DNA from: Streptomyces sp. ERV7
Lineage (GTDB): Bacteria > Actinomycetota > Actinomycetes > Streptomycetales > Streptomycetaceae
Direction of reading: 5' to 3'
DNA length: 64,000 nt
NCBI RefSeq assembly: GCF_001653515.1
Contig: NZ_LYOY01000040.1
Span: 62,001-126,000 of the forward strand
Shown: piece after piece, positions 16,685 to 25,210 of the stretch
Layout of the letters: each line of letters begins with the position of its first letter
Numbering within the stretch: the first letter of the stretch is position 1
The notes under the pieces: generated by a model
The model's input: only the letters and a program-made list of their open reading frames with translations
Told to the model about the DNA's origin: nothing
Databases searched by the model: none
Made by a program: the position numbers and the translations under genes

Positions 16685-16972
16685 TCAGCCGGAGCCGCCG
16701 CAACCGCCGCCCCCACCGCCGCCGCAGGACGAGCCGCCCCCGCAGGAGGAGTGGCCGCCGCCGCACGAGTGGCCGCCGTGGTGGCCGTGGTGGCCGCCAC
16801 CGCTGCCGCCGCCGTCACCGGCCCACCAGGAGCCGGCGGAGCCGCCCGAGGCGGACGAGCCCGATCCGCGCCCGTACCACCCCCGCCGCCACCGGGCGTC
16901 GCTCCCCCGGGTCAGCCTGCCGACGACGTACCAGATCAGTACGAGTACGGCCCCCGCGATGACATATCCCAT
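16685..16972 (-). CDS. Small membrane protein with Gly/His/Cys-rich tail
   Basis: 95 residues. One membrane segment is at residues 2-19 (GYVIAGAVLVLIWYVVGRL), then a basic linker with WRRGWYGRG. The last 45 residues are a low-complexity tail of Gly with regular His and Cys (GGGHHGHHGGHSCGGG, SCGGGGGGGCGG). Such tails occur on streptomycete membrane proteins of the TIGR04222 type, but the rest of that family is missing here. The tail could bind metal, or resemble a thiazole/oxazole-type substrate; neither is shown. The stop lies 15 bases from the foldback repeat, so the 3' end should be checked. Confidence 0.55.
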   Translation of the reverse strand: MGYVIAGAVLVLIWYVVGRLTRGSDARWRRGWYGRGSGSSASGGSAGSWWAGDGGGSGGGHHGHHGGHSCGGGHSSCGGGSSCGGGGGGGCGGSG

Positions 16973-17090
16973 CTCCCCCACCGTCCTTCGGTCCGCTGTC
17001 CCGAGGGACAGCTGTCCTGCGTGACAGGGGGATGCCCTCGGCCCACGCGCGCGAAAGCAGACTTGAGCAACTCCAGAGGTTCCGCGCAGG

Positions 17091-18293
17091 ATGACCGCCA
17101 TGACCTCCAGCGCGCGCCCTCACCTGAACCGCCGCCTCGCCGAGTTCGGCACCACGATCTTCGCCGAGATGTCCGCCCTCGCGGCGTCCACCGGAGCCAT
17201 CAACCTCGGCCAGGGCTTCCCCGACACCGACGGCCCCGAGGAGGTGCGCGAGGCCGCCGTACGGGCCCTGCGCGACGGGCGCGGCAACCAGTACCCGCCG
17301 GGCCCGGGCGTGCCCGAGCTGCGCACCGCGATCGCGGACCACCAGCGGCGGCGCTACGGGCTCGCCCTCGACCCGGACCGCGAGGTGCTGGTGACGGCGG
17401 GCGCCACCGAGGCGATCGCGGCCTCGCTGCTGGCCCTGGTGGAGCCGGGGGACGAGGTGATCGCCCTGGAGCCGTACTACGACTCGTACGCGGCCTGCAT
17501 CGCCATGGCGGGCGGCACCCGCGTCCCGGTGACGCTGCGGCCCGACGAGGGCCGCTACCACCTGGACCTGGACGAGCTGCGCGCCGCCGTCACCCCGCGC
17601 ACCCGCCTCATCCTGCTCAACACCCCGCACAACCCGACCGGGACCGTGCTGAGCGCCGAGGAGCTGACCGCGATCGCGGAGCTGGCCTGCGAGCGGGATC
17701 TGCTGGTGGTCACCGACGAGGTGTACGAGCACCTGGTCTTCGACGGCGAGCACGTGCCGATCGCCACGCTGCCGGGGATGGCCGGGCGCACGGTCACCAT
17801 CGGCTCGGCGGGCAAGACGTTCTCCTTCACCGGCTGGAAGGTCGGCTGGGTGACCGGCGCCCCCGAGCTCGTCACGGCCGTGCGGTCCGCGAAGCAGTTC
17901 CTGACGTACGTGGCCTCCGGGCCCTTCCAGTACGCGGTCGCCGAGGCGCTGCGGCTGCCGGACACCTACTTCGACACCCTGCGCGAGGACCTGCGGGCCA
18001 AGCGGGACCTGCTGAGCGGGGGCCTGGCGGCGGCGGGCTTCGCGGTGTACCGGCCGGCGGGCACGTACTTCGTCACCACCGACATCCGTCCGCTGGGCGG
18101 GGAGCTCTCGCACGGCGGCGACGGCTTCGCCTTCTGCCGGGCGCTGCCGGAGCGCTGCGGGGTGGTGGCGATTCCCAACGCCGTCTTCTACGACCACCGG
18201 GACGCGGGCGCGCCTTTCGTCCGATTTGCCTTCTGCAAGAGGGAGAGTGTGCTCGAAGAGGCCGTCTCCCGGCTGAAGGCGCTCGCGGGCTGA
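17091..18293 (+). CDS. PLP-dependent aminotransferase, class I/II
   Basis: 400 residues, fold type I. Features are INLGQGFPDTDGP at the N-terminus, the NQYPPGPGVPELR substrate loop, LLNTPHNPTGTV with the cofactor Asn, VVTDEVYEHL with the Asp binding pyridine nitrogen, IGSAGKTFSFTGWKVGW with the Schiff-base Lys, and VRFAFCKRE with the carboxylate-binding Arg. It belongs to the branch with succinyldiaminopimelate and kynurenine/methionine aminotransferases, so a role in lysine (DapC-like) or sulfur amino acid metabolism is likely; sequence alone does not decide. ATG 17091 and ATG 17100 are both possible starts. Followed by a membrane protein gene 66 bases on. Confidence 0.92.
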   Translation: MTAMTSSARPHLNRRLAEFGTTIFAEMSALAASTGAINLGQGFPDTDGPEEVREAAVRALRDGRGNQYPPGPGVPELRTAIADHQRRRYGLALDPDREVLVTAGATEAIAASLLALVEPGDEVIALEPYYDSYAACIAMAGGTRVPVTLRPDEGRYHLDLDELRAAVTPRTRLILLNTPHNPTGTVLSAEELTAIAELACERDLLVVTDEVYEHLVFDGEHVPIATLPGMAGRTVTIGSAGKTFSFTGWKVGWVTGAPELVTAVRSAKQFLTYVASGPFQYAVAEALRLPDTYFDTLREDLRAKRDLLSGGLAAAGFAVYRPAGTYFVTTDIRPLGGELSHGGDGFAFCRALPERCGVVAIPNAVFYDHRDAGAPFVRFAFCKRESVLEEAVSRLKALAG

Positions 18294-18359
18294 GCTCGCG
18301 GGACGAGGCGCCGCCGAAGGCCGGGGAGGACCGACCACGCGCGCGCCCGGAGGTGCACC

Positions 18360-19541
18360 CTGTCCGCCGAGATCACCGCCCTCGTACGCCGGTCCGGCGC
18401 CGCTCTGGCCACGCCGCACCGGCTGACCGCGCTGCGCCGGGCGGCCCCCGCGCTCGGGCTGTTCGCGGCCGCCCGGCTCGCCGGGATGCTGTGCCTGGCG
18501 GGGTGGGCCTGGCATCTGGGGCGCTCGCCGCGCGCGCTGCTCGCGACGGCGTGGGACGCCGACTGGTACGTCAAGATCGCGGCGAACGGCTACGGGCGGA
18601 CGCTGTACTGGCCGGGCGGTGCGGTCCAGAGCGACCTGGCGTTCTTCCCGTTCTACCCGAGCCTGCTGCGGGCGGTGACGACGGCGCTGCCGGTGGCGGG
18701 CGGCACGGCCGGGCTGCTGGTCTCGTGGACGGCGGCGGGCGCGGCGGCGTGGGGGATCTATGTGGTCGGGGAGCGGCTGACGGGCCGGCGCACGGCGACC
18801 GCGCTCGTGCTGCTGTGGGGGCTGCTGCCGCACTCCATCGTGCTGTCGATGGCGTACACCGAGCCGGTGATGACGGCGCTGGCCGCCTGGGCGCTGTGGG
18901 CGGTCCTGGAGCGCCGCTGGCTGTGGGCGGGCGCGCTGGCGGCCCTGGCGGGCCTCTCACGGCCGAACGCGGTCGCGGTGGCGGTGGCGGTCACGGCGGC
19001 GGCCGTAGCGGCCCTGTGGCGCGGCGGGCCGGGCGTACGGCGGGACTGGCGGGTGTGGGCGGCCGGCGCGGTGGCACCGCTCGGCTGGTGCGGGTACGTC
19101 CTGTCGGTCGGCGCCCGAAGAGGTGATCCGCTGCGCGGCTACTTCGCGGTCCAGGCCGGCTGGACGTCGCGGTTCGACTTCGGCGCGGGGTCGCTGCGCT
19201 TCGTACGGAAGCTGACCACCGGGCCCTTCCACCTCGGCTACACGATGGCGTTCCTGATCACGGTGGCGGCGCTGCTGCTGTTCGTCCTGTTCCTGCTGGA
19301 CCGCCCGCCGCTGCCGGTGCTCCTCTACACGGCGGTGCTGGTGGTGATCGCGGTCGGCGGCTCGGGGTTCTTCGAGTCCAAGCCGCGCTTCCTGCTGCCG
19401 GCGTTCCCGCTGCTGCTGCCGCTGGCGGCCGCGCTGGCGAAAGCCCGGCCGAGGGCGGCGGTCACGGTGACCGCCGCCCTGGCCGGGCTGTCGTTCGCGT
19501 ACGGGGCGTATCTGCTGACGCTGGCCCCGATGGCGCTGTGA
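18360..19541 (+). CDS. Polytopic membrane glycosyltransferase-like protein (PIG-V/mannosyltransferase type)
   Basis: About 393 residues with some ten hydrophobic segments. The first extracellular loop has TAWDADWYVKIAANGYG, matching the Asp-containing D-x-D/W-Y-x-x-I-A motif of GT-C mannosyltransferases (PIG-V and DolP-Man-dependent enzymes), and FFPFYPSLLR follows. It probably transfers a sugar from a polyprenyl-phosphate donor on the outer face of the membrane. No ATG, GTG or TTG lies in frame before the first membrane segment; a CTG at 18360 has GGAGG with 6-base spacing, so I take that start. ATG 18486 would cut segment 1. Convergent with the YbjN gene, with one base between. Confidence 0.75.
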   Translation: MSAEITALVRRSGAALATPHRLTALRRAAPALGLFAAARLAGMLCLAGWAWHLGRSPRALLATAWDADWYVKIAANGYGRTLYWPGGAVQSDLAFFPFYPSLLRAVTTALPVAGGTAGLLVSWTAAGAAAWGIYVVGERLTGRRTATALVLLWGLLPHSIVLSMAYTEPVMTALAAWALWAVLERRWLWAGALAALAGLSRPNAVAVAVAVTAAAVAALWRGGPGVRRDWRVWAAGAVAPLGWCGYVLSVGARRGDPLRGYFAVQAGWTSRFDFGAGSLRFVRKLTTGPFHLGYTMAFLITVAALLLFVLFLLDRPPLPVLLYTAVLVVIAVGGSGFFESKPRFLLPAFPLLLPLAAALAKARPRAAVTVTAALAGLSFAYGAYLLTLAPMAL

Positions 19542-19542
19542 G

Positions 19543-20091
19543 TCAGGCGTCGTCGCCGGGGGCGTCGCCCTCGGCATCGCCCTCGTCGCCCTCGGCGTCC
19601 TTCTCCAGGCCGAGCTGCTCCACGAGCCACTTGTCGAACTCGATGGAGGCGCGGACCCAGCTCACCGTCGAGGAGACGAAGTGCTCCAGGGCGACGCCGG
19701 TGCCGATGAGCATCTGCGCCTCACCGATGAGGCGGACGGCGCCGTCGTCGTGGGTGTGCGTGTAGACCTTCGGCCACAGGGTGCGGCGGTTCCAGTCGTC
19801 GATCGTCTCCAGCAGCGCGAGCTTGTCGTCGAGGCTGTGGGGGCGGTCGTAGAAGGTCCGCACCGAGAAGACCTGCTGGTCGTCCTCGCCGCGGAACATG
19901 AAGTACGTGCGGAACTCCTCCCACGGCGCGGCGAGGTCGCCCTCGTCGTCCACGACGTACTTGAGCTCCATCTGGTCCAGGAGCTGCTTGACCAGATCCT
20001 GGTCGGGTACGACGGGCCCGGCCGGTCCACCGGTGGGCTGCGGGCCGGGCTGAGCCCCGAAATTCGGAATCGAGGACGGGTCGATGCTCAT
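19543..20091 (-). CDS. YbjN domain-containing protein
   Basis: 182 residues. A Pro/Gly-rich start is followed by a YbjN/type III chaperone-like alpha-beta domain at about 30-160 (LVKQLLDQMELKYVVDDEGDLAAPW, then YFMFRGEDDQQVFSVRTFY and NDWNRRTLWPKVY-like strands). The C-terminal 20 residues are acidic (EGDEGDAEGDAPGDD). Proteins of this fold bind partner proteins, and in actinobacteria are linked to stress responses; the specific partner is unknown. ATG 20091 begins MSIDPSSIPNFG. Next gene on the strand is clpB, 114 bases upstream. Confidence 0.88.
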   Translation of the reverse strand: MSIDPSSIPNFGAQPGPQPTGGPAGPVVPDQDLVKQLLDQMELKYVVDDEGDLAAPWEEFRTYFMFRGEDDQQVFSVRTFYDRPHSLDDKLALLETIDDWNRRTLWPKVYTHTHDDGAVRLIGEAQMLIGTGVALEHFVSSTVSWVRASIEFDKWLVEQLGLEKDAEGDEGDAEGDAPGDDA

Positions 20092-20205
20092 CGTGAATCT
20101 TCCTTCGTACGGTTCCGGTCATCCTCTCCCATGCCGGGCGGGGGCTGGCAACCCCCGCCACGGGTATCCGCTGACGGCTGACCGAATCGCGGCGCGGCCA
20201 CCTCG

Positions 20206-22818
20206 CTAGAGGCTCTTTCCGGTCGCCGCGCCCACGATCAGGCCGTCCCCGAACCGGTCGACGCGGACCGTGTCGCCGTCCTTGACCTCGCCCGCCAGGA
20301 TCTCCTTGGCGAGGCGGTCGCCGATGGCGGTCTGGATGAGGCGGCGCAGGGGGCGGGCGCCGTAGGCCGGGTCGTTGCCCTCCTCGGCGAGCCAGGCCAG
20401 GGCCCCGGGGGTGATGTCCAGGGTGAGGCGGCGGTCGGCCAGGCGCTTGGCCAGGCGGGCGATCTGGAGCTCCGCGATGTGCGCCAGCTCGTCCTTGGAG
20501 AGCGCCGAGAAGACCACCAGGTCGTCCAGGCGGTTGAGGAACTCGGGCTTGAAGGACACCCGCACCACCTCCATGACCTGCTGCTTCTTCTCCTCCTCCG
20601 AGGTCGTCGGCTCCACCAGGTACTGGCTGCCCAGATTGGAGGTGAGGATCAGGATGGTGTTGCGGAAGTCGACCGTGCGGCCCTGGCCGTCGGTGAGGCG
20701 GCCGTCGTCGAGGACCTGGAGCAGGACGTCGAAGACCTCCGGGTGCGCCTTCTCGACCTCGTCGAGCAGGACCACGCTGTACGGGCGGCGGCGGACCGCC
20801 TCGGTGAGCTGGCCGCCCTCCTCGTAGCCGACGTACCCGGGCGGGGCGCCGACCAGCCGGGCCACGCTGTGCTTCTCGCCGTACTCCGACATGTCGATGC
20901 GGACCATCGCCCGCTCGTCGTCGAAGAGGAAGTCCGCCAGCGCTTTGGCCAGTTCCGTCTTGCCCACGCCCGTCGGGCCCAGGAAGAGGAACGAGCCGGT
21001 CGGGCGGTCGGGGTCGGCGATGCCCGCCCTCGTACGCCGGACCGCGTCCGAGACCGCGCGGACGGCCTCGGCCTGGCCGATCAGCCGGCGGCCCAGCTCG
21101 TCCTCCATGCGCAGCAGCTTCTGCGTCTCGCCCTCCAGGAGGCGCCCGGCCGGGATGCCGGTCCAGGCGCCGACCACGTCCGCGATGTCGTCGGGGCCGA
21201 CCTCGTCCTTGACCATGCTGCTCTTGGCGTCGGCGGTCTTGGCGGCCTCCTGCTCGGCCTCGGAGGCCTCCTCCAGCTCGCGCTCCAGGGTCGGGATCTC
21301 GCCGTACAGCAGCTTGGAGGCGGTGTCGAAGTCGCCGTCGCGCTGGGCGCGCTCGGCCTGGCCGCGCAGGTCGTCGAGGCGCTCCTTGAGCTCACCGACC
21401 CGGTTCAGGCCCTCCTTCTCCTTCTCCCAGCGGGCGGTGAGGCCGCGCAGCTCCTCCTCCTTGTCGGCGAGGTCGCGGCGGATCTTCTCCAGGCGCTCCT
21501 TGCTCGCCGCGTCCGTCTCCTTGGACAGCGCCAGCTCCTCCATGCGCAGCCGGTCCACCGCACGCTGGAGCTCGTCGATCTCCACGGGCGAGGAGTCGAT
21601 CTCCATACGGAGGCGGGAGGCGGCCTCGTCGACCAGGTCGATCGCCTTGTCGGGGAGGAAGCGGGAGGTGATGTAGCGGTCGGAGAGGGTCGCGGCCGCG
21701 ACCAGCGCGCTGTCCGCGATCTGCACCTTGTGGTGCGCCTCGTAGCGGCCCTTGAGGCCGCGCAGGATCGCGATGGTGTCCTCGACGGTGGGCTCGGCGA
21801 CCAGGACCTGCTGGAAGCGGCGCTCCAGGGCCGGGTCCTTCTCGATGCGCTCGCGGTACTCGTCGAGCGTGGTGGCGCCCACCATCCGCAGCTCGCCACG
21901 GGCCAGCATCGGCTTGAGCATGTTGCCCGCGTCCATGGCCGAGTCGCCGCCGGCGCCCGCGCCGACCACCGTGTGGAGCTCGTCGATGAAGGTGACGATC
22001 TGGCCGTCGCTCGCCTTGATCTCGGCCAGGACGGTCTTCAGACGCTCCTCGAACTCGCCCCGGTACTTCGCCCCGGCCACCATCGCGCCCAGGTCGAGCG
22101 AGACGAGCCGCTTGTTCTTCAGGGACTCCGGGACGTCGCCCTTCACGATCCGCTGGGCCAGGCCCTCCACGACCGCGGTCTTGCCGACGCCGGGCTCACC
22201 GATGAGCACCGGGTTGTTCTTGGTGCGCCGGGAGAGCACCTGCACCACCCGGCGGATCTCCTGGTCCCGGCCGATGACCGGGTCGAGCTTGCCCTCGCGG
22301 GCCGCGGCCGTGAAATCCGTGCCGAACTTCTCCAGGGCCTTGTACTGGCCCTCGGGGTCGGGGGTGGTCACCCTCCGTCCTCCTCGTACTGTCTCGAATG
22401 CCTCAAGGAGCTTCTTGGCCGTGGCGCCCTGCCGGGCGAGCAGCTCGCCGGTCTGTCCGCCCTTGGCGGCGAGGCCGATGAGCAGGTGTTCGGTGGAGAG
22501 GTAGTCGTCGCCCAGCTCCTTGGCGCGCTGCGCGGCGTCGGCGATGACGGCGAGCAGCTCCCGGTTGGGCTGCGGCGGGGCGACCGTGGAGCCGGTCACG
22601 CTGGGCAGCGCGGCCAGCAGCCGCTCCGCCCCGGACCGTACGGCGGCCTGGTCCGCCTCGACGGCCGCCAGCAGGTCGACGATGTTCTCGTTCTCCTCGC
22701 CCGTCAGGAGGGCGAGCAGCAGATGCGCGGGCGTCAGGTCCGGGTGCCCGTCGGACACGGCCCGGTTGCTGGCGGCGTTGATCGCGTCCCGGCTCTTGTT
22801 GGTCAGCTCGGCGTCCAC
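20206..22818 (-). CDS. clpB: ATP-dependent chaperone ClpB
   Basis: 870 residues, full-length. It has the Clp N domain (1-145), AAA-1 with Walker A GEPGVGKT near residue 205, the middle coiled coil (about 400-520, rich in Glu/Lys/Arg), AAA-2 with GPTGVGKT near 610, and the C-terminal lid. Together with DnaK it extracts and refolds aggregated proteins after heat stress. ATG 22818. A HAIR operator (22896-22916) in its promoter places it in the HspR regulon with the dnaK operon at 32.4-36.6 kb. Confidence 0.97.
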   Translation of the reverse strand: MDAELTNKSRDAINAASNRAVSDGHPDLTPAHLLLALLTGEENENIVDLLAAVEADQAAVRSGAERLLAALPSVTGSTVAPPQPNRELLAVIADAAQRAKELGDDYLSTEHLLIGLAAKGGQTGELLARQGATAKKLLEAFETVRGGRRVTTPDPEGQYKALEKFGTDFTAAAREGKLDPVIGRDQEIRRVVQVLSRRTKNNPVLIGEPGVGKTAVVEGLAQRIVKGDVPESLKNKRLVSLDLGAMVAGAKYRGEFEERLKTVLAEIKASDGQIVTFIDELHTVVGAGAGGDSAMDAGNMLKPMLARGELRMVGATTLDEYRERIEKDPALERRFQQVLVAEPTVEDTIAILRGLKGRYEAHHKVQIADSALVAAATLSDRYITSRFLPDKAIDLVDEAASRLRMEIDSSPVEIDELQRAVDRLRMEELALSKETDAASKERLEKIRRDLADKEEELRGLTARWEKEKEGLNRVGELKERLDDLRGQAERAQRDGDFDTASKLLYGEIPTLERELEEASEAEQEAAKTADAKSSMVKDEVGPDDIADVVGAWTGIPAGRLLEGETQKLLRMEDELGRRLIGQAEAVRAVSDAVRRTRAGIADPDRPTGSFLFLGPTGVGKTELAKALADFLFDDERAMVRIDMSEYGEKHSVARLVGAPPGYVGYEEGGQLTEAVRRRPYSVVLLDEVEKAHPEVFDVLLQVLDDGRLTDGQGRTVDFRNTILILTSNLGSQYLVEPTTSEEEKKQQVMEVVRVSFKPEFLNRLDDLVVFSALSKDELAHIAELQIARLAKRLADRRLTLDITPGALAWLAEEGNDPAYGARPLRRLIQTAIGDRLAKEILAGEVKDGDTVRVDRFGDGLIVGAATGKSL

Positions 22819-22895
22819 GTGCGGTCTCTCCTCCTCGGCGTAGGGGTCCCCGGCTCAGGGGGTACGAACTCCATGACTCGTCCAGCGTACATAAA

Positions 22896-22916
22896 GTTGA
22901 GCCCATTGAGCTCAAG
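22896..22916 (-). promoter_or_regulatory. HAIR element (HspR operator) of clpB
   Basis: GTTGAGC-N7-GCTCAAG, close to the HspR consensus CTTGAGT-N7-ACTCAAG, 78 bases upstream of the clpB start. HspR, encoded at 32437-32883, represses such promoters with DnaK as co-repressor. Confidence 0.85.
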
Positions 22917-22951
22917 GTGGCGGGAACGGGTTCGGCGTAGGTTTTCGGCCC

Positions 22952-23404
22952 ATGACGACCAGCACCGACACGGCCGCCGCCCCGGCCTCCCGCACCCGTA
23001 CCCCCGTGGACCCCCGTCAGCCCGACGCGGCCTATCTCAGCTTCTGGCGCGAGCGGCACCTGTGCACGCTGACGACCCCGCGCCCGGACGGCAGCCCGCA
23101 CCTGGTGCCGGTGGGGGTCACCTACGACCCGGAGGCGGGTGTCGCGCGGGTGATCGCCAACCGGTCGAGCAGGAAGGTGCGCAACGTCCTGGCGGCCGGC
23201 GAGGAGGGGGCGCGGGTCGCGGTCTGCCAGGTGGACGGGCGCCGCTGGGCCACCCTTGAGGGCCGGGCCCGGGTCCGCACCGAGCCGGGGCCGATCGCGG
23301 AGGCGGTGGCGCGGTACGCCGAGCGGTACGGGCGGACGCCGCGCGAGAACCCGGACCGGGTGCTGATCGAGATCACCCTGGAGCGGGCGATGGGCAAGGG
23401 CTGA
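22952..23404 (+). CDS. Pyridoxamine-5'-phosphate-oxidase-like (PPOX class, probably F420-dependent) protein
   Basis: 150 residues, split beta-barrel. Residues 25-140 hold AAYLSFWRERHLCTLTTPRPDGSPHLVPVG, a typical strand pair, then ARVIANRSSRKVRNVLA with the Arg/Lys-rich phosphate loop and WATLEGRARV. PPOX-class enzymes of this size in actinobacteria usually bind F420 or flavin and reduce unsaturated substrates; FMN, F420 or heme cannot be told here. It is divergent from clpB; the start ATG 22952 is 36 bases from the HAIR element, so heat-shock control is conceivable. A large hairpin follows. Confidence 0.85.
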   Translation: MTTSTDTAAAPASRTRTPVDPRQPDAAYLSFWRERHLCTLTTPRPDGSPHLVPVGVTYDPEAGVARVIANRSSRKVRNVLAAGEEGARVAVCQVDGRRWATLEGRARVRTEPGPIAEAVARYAERYGRTPRENPDRVLIEITLERAMGKG

Positions 23405-23439
23405 GCGTACGGCGCCCTCGCGCGTGCGTGCGCGCGCAG

Positions 23440-23483
23440 CACAGCGGCGCCACCGTGTTCAGGTCCACGATGGCGCCGCTGTG
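23440..23483. terminator. Bidirectional terminator hairpin
   Basis: CACAGCGGCGCCA (23440-23452) and TGGCGCCGCTGTG (23471-23483) pair perfectly across an 18-base loop, between two convergent genes. Confidence 0.75.
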
Positions 23484-23526
23484 TGGGGGAAGCGCCTGAG
23501 CGATTTACAACGACGGGGGAATCGCT

Positions 23527-23847
23527 TCAGGCGCTGCGGGGGGTGGCGGTAGATGACTCGGGGTCGAACAGTTGGTGGTCACGCTGGTCCAGATTGACGA
23601 ACACCATGCCGTACCTCACGGCACAGCGAATCGGCTGCGGCGCGCCCCGTGGCCGGCGGAGGCACCGGTAGGCACGGACGTCCTCGTCGTCCTCACGCGC
23701 GACCAGGATGGGCTCGCCGAACAGGGTGACCATCAACGAATCGCCGCGGTAAGGGATCGCCGTGACGAGGTCGATGAAGTGCCACCCCGAGCGGTAGGCC
23801 GTGGCCATCTCGCGCCGGAAGACCCGGTCGTCCGACGGGAGGCTCAT
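23527..23847 (-). CDS. Small degenerate Rieske-like protein coupled to a repeat peptide gene
   Basis: 106 residues. The layout follows the Rieske domain of ring-hydroxylating oxygenases: YRSGWHFIDLVTAIPYRGDSLMVTLFGEPILVAREDDEDVRAY, then the cluster loops and YGMVFVNLDQ. The ligand motif C-x-H ... C-x2-H is changed to Cys62-x-Arg64 and Cys75-x2-Arg78: both histidines are arginine, with a shortened gap of ten residues. A normal 2Fe-2S cluster is therefore unlikely. Its ATG overlaps the stop of the precursor peptide gene by 4 bases, so the two are made together. It could bind or modify the peptide, or serve as its immunity or escort factor; this is inference. Confidence 0.7.
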   Translation of the reverse strand: MSLPSDDRVFRREMATAYRSGWHFIDLVTAIPYRGDSLMVTLFGEPILVAREDDEDVRAYRCLRRPRGAPQPIRCAVRYGMVFVNLDQRDHQLFDPESSTATPRSA

Positions 23848-24062
23848 GCGCCGACACCCGCGGGCGCGACCTCCCAGGTGGGCTCCACCGGAGCCGCCAG
23901 GACGCGCGTCCCCGGCTTGTGCTCCCAGGTGGGCTCTCCCGGAGCCGCTACGGTTCCGTGGGACGGCTTGCTCTCCCACGTGGGTTCCCCACTCGCGGCG
24001 AGAGCGCAAAGAGCAGCCGTGACAACGGCTATAGCGCTAAGTGCTCGAACCATCCTGCTCAT
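23844..24062 (-). CDS. Secreted peptide precursor with three 17-residue EPTWE repeats
   Basis: 72 residues. A Sec signal peptide fills 1-21 (MSRMVRALSAIAVVTAALCAL). The whole remainder is three units of exactly 17 residues at 22-38, 39-55 and 56-72, aligned on GEPTWES, GEPTWEH and VEPTWEV; units begin AAS or AAP. Nothing is left over, as in multi-copy pheromone or RiPP precursors cut at each repeat boundary. ATG 24062 has AGAGGTGGAGA upstream; an ATG at 24089 would add nine basic residues. It overlaps the Rieske-like gene by 4 bases and is divergent from a LuxR-type regulator. I do not know this family. Confidence 0.75.
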   Translation of the reverse strand: MSRMVRALSAIAVVTAALCALAASGEPTWESKPSHGTVAAPGEPTWEHKPGTRVLAAPVEPTWEVAPAGVGA

Positions 24063-24245
24063 GGCCGATCTCCACCTCTTTATGATCATTCCCTCCCCCC
24101 GCGCATAAGACGATGGCTCACTCTGAGCGCTTCCACCAGCGAGGCCAGGCATCATGTTCCTGTAATTCAGGAGTATGAGGGGGGTGTAATCCGGTTGTAT
24201 CAGGGGCACTTCGGACATAGTCATGGCCCTACAGACCTGTGCGAG

Positions 24246-25175
24246 ATGGGCAAGACCCTCTACGGCACCGCGTTGCGTACCGGCGGAATAACTCGCACGG
24301 AAGCCCAGGCCGCTCCCTGTCTCATCGATCTCGCACTGCTGCGGCCCGACGCGGACGACGCGGAGCAGCTGCGGCCGGTTCCTCCCTCCGTCGTCCTGAA
24401 CCAGCTCGTGCAGCCGCTCGAACGCGAGATCCAGGAGCGCAGGAAGCTGTCGATGTCGCTGGCGAGCACGTTCGAGCCATTCATGGCCATCACCAGCGAG
24501 GACGCGGCAAGCACCCATGCGATCACGGTCCTTGAGGGGCTTGAGCTCATCAACGCGACGCTGGACCGCGTGATCGACGAGTGCACCAAGGAGCTGCTCA
24601 CCATCCAGCCCGGCAGCGGACGCAGACCCGAGACCCTGGAGTCGGGGCTCCGCCGGGTCCAGCCGCTGCTCGACCGGGGCGTGGACATGCGCACCCTCTA
24701 CCAGCACACCGCCCGCCACCACTCCGCGACGATCGGATACGTGGAGCGCATCGCGCCCTACGGCCTGGAAGTCCGCACGCTGGAAGAGATCATCGACCGG
24801 CTGATCATCGTGGACCGGCGGGTCGCCTTCATCCCCGCGCGCAGCGACCGCCGGGTCGCGCTCGAACTGCGGCACGAGGGCCTGGTGCAGTATCTGGTCG
24901 GCGTCTTCGACCAGTTCTGGCTGCACGCGGTGCCGTGGGAGGAGGAGGTCCCCTACGGCTCCTCCAAGGCGGAGGGCATCACGGGCGTCCAGCGCTCCAT
25001 CGCCAAGCTGCTGGTGGAGGGACATGTGGACGACTCCATCGCCCGCCGGCTCGGTATGAACGTCCGTACCTGCCGTGCGCACATCGCCAAGCTGAACGCC
25101 GCTCTCGGCAGCGGCAGCAGGGCCCAGCTCGGCTATCTCATCGCCCAGTCCGGAATTCTGGAGCAGGACAACTGA
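24246..25175 (+). CDS. LuxR-type transcriptional regulator with large N-terminal sensor region
   Basis: 309 residues. The C-terminal HTH is at about 255-305 (VQRSIAKLLVEGHVDDSIARRLGMNVRTCRAHIAKLNAALG, ending SRAQLGYLIAQSGIL). The N-terminal half begins MGKTLYGTALRTGGITRTEAQ, a winged-helix-like stretch of the TrmB kind, followed by long helices (PLEREIQERRKLSMSLASTFEPFM) and an alpha/beta region with PYGLEVRTLEEIIDRLIIVDRRVAFIPAR. It is divergent from the repeat-peptide operon (183 bases between starts), which makes peptide sensing or peptide-gene control the obvious hypothesis. The start at 24246 has only a weak binding site; an upstream TTG is possible. Confidence 0.82.
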   Translation: MGKTLYGTALRTGGITRTEAQAAPCLIDLALLRPDADDAEQLRPVPPSVVLNQLVQPLEREIQERRKLSMSLASTFEPFMAITSEDAASTHAITVLEGLELINATLDRVIDECTKELLTIQPGSGRRPETLESGLRRVQPLLDRGVDMRTLYQHTARHHSATIGYVERIAPYGLEVRTLEEIIDRLIIVDRRVAFIPARSDRRVALELRHEGLVQYLVGVFDQFWLHAVPWEEEVPYGSSKAEGITGVQRSIAKLLVEGHVDDSIARRLGMNVRTCRAHIAKLNAALGSGSRAQLGYLIAQSGILEQDN

Positions 25176-25210
25176 ACACGCTTCCCACCCACGAACCCGA
25201 AGAGCCACTC

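Noticed and set aside
23871..24000. Short DNA repeats that could be taken for a CRISPR or minisatellite
   Set aside because: They are three in-frame units of a protein with a signal peptide; repeats diverge at third positions and there are no uniform spacers.
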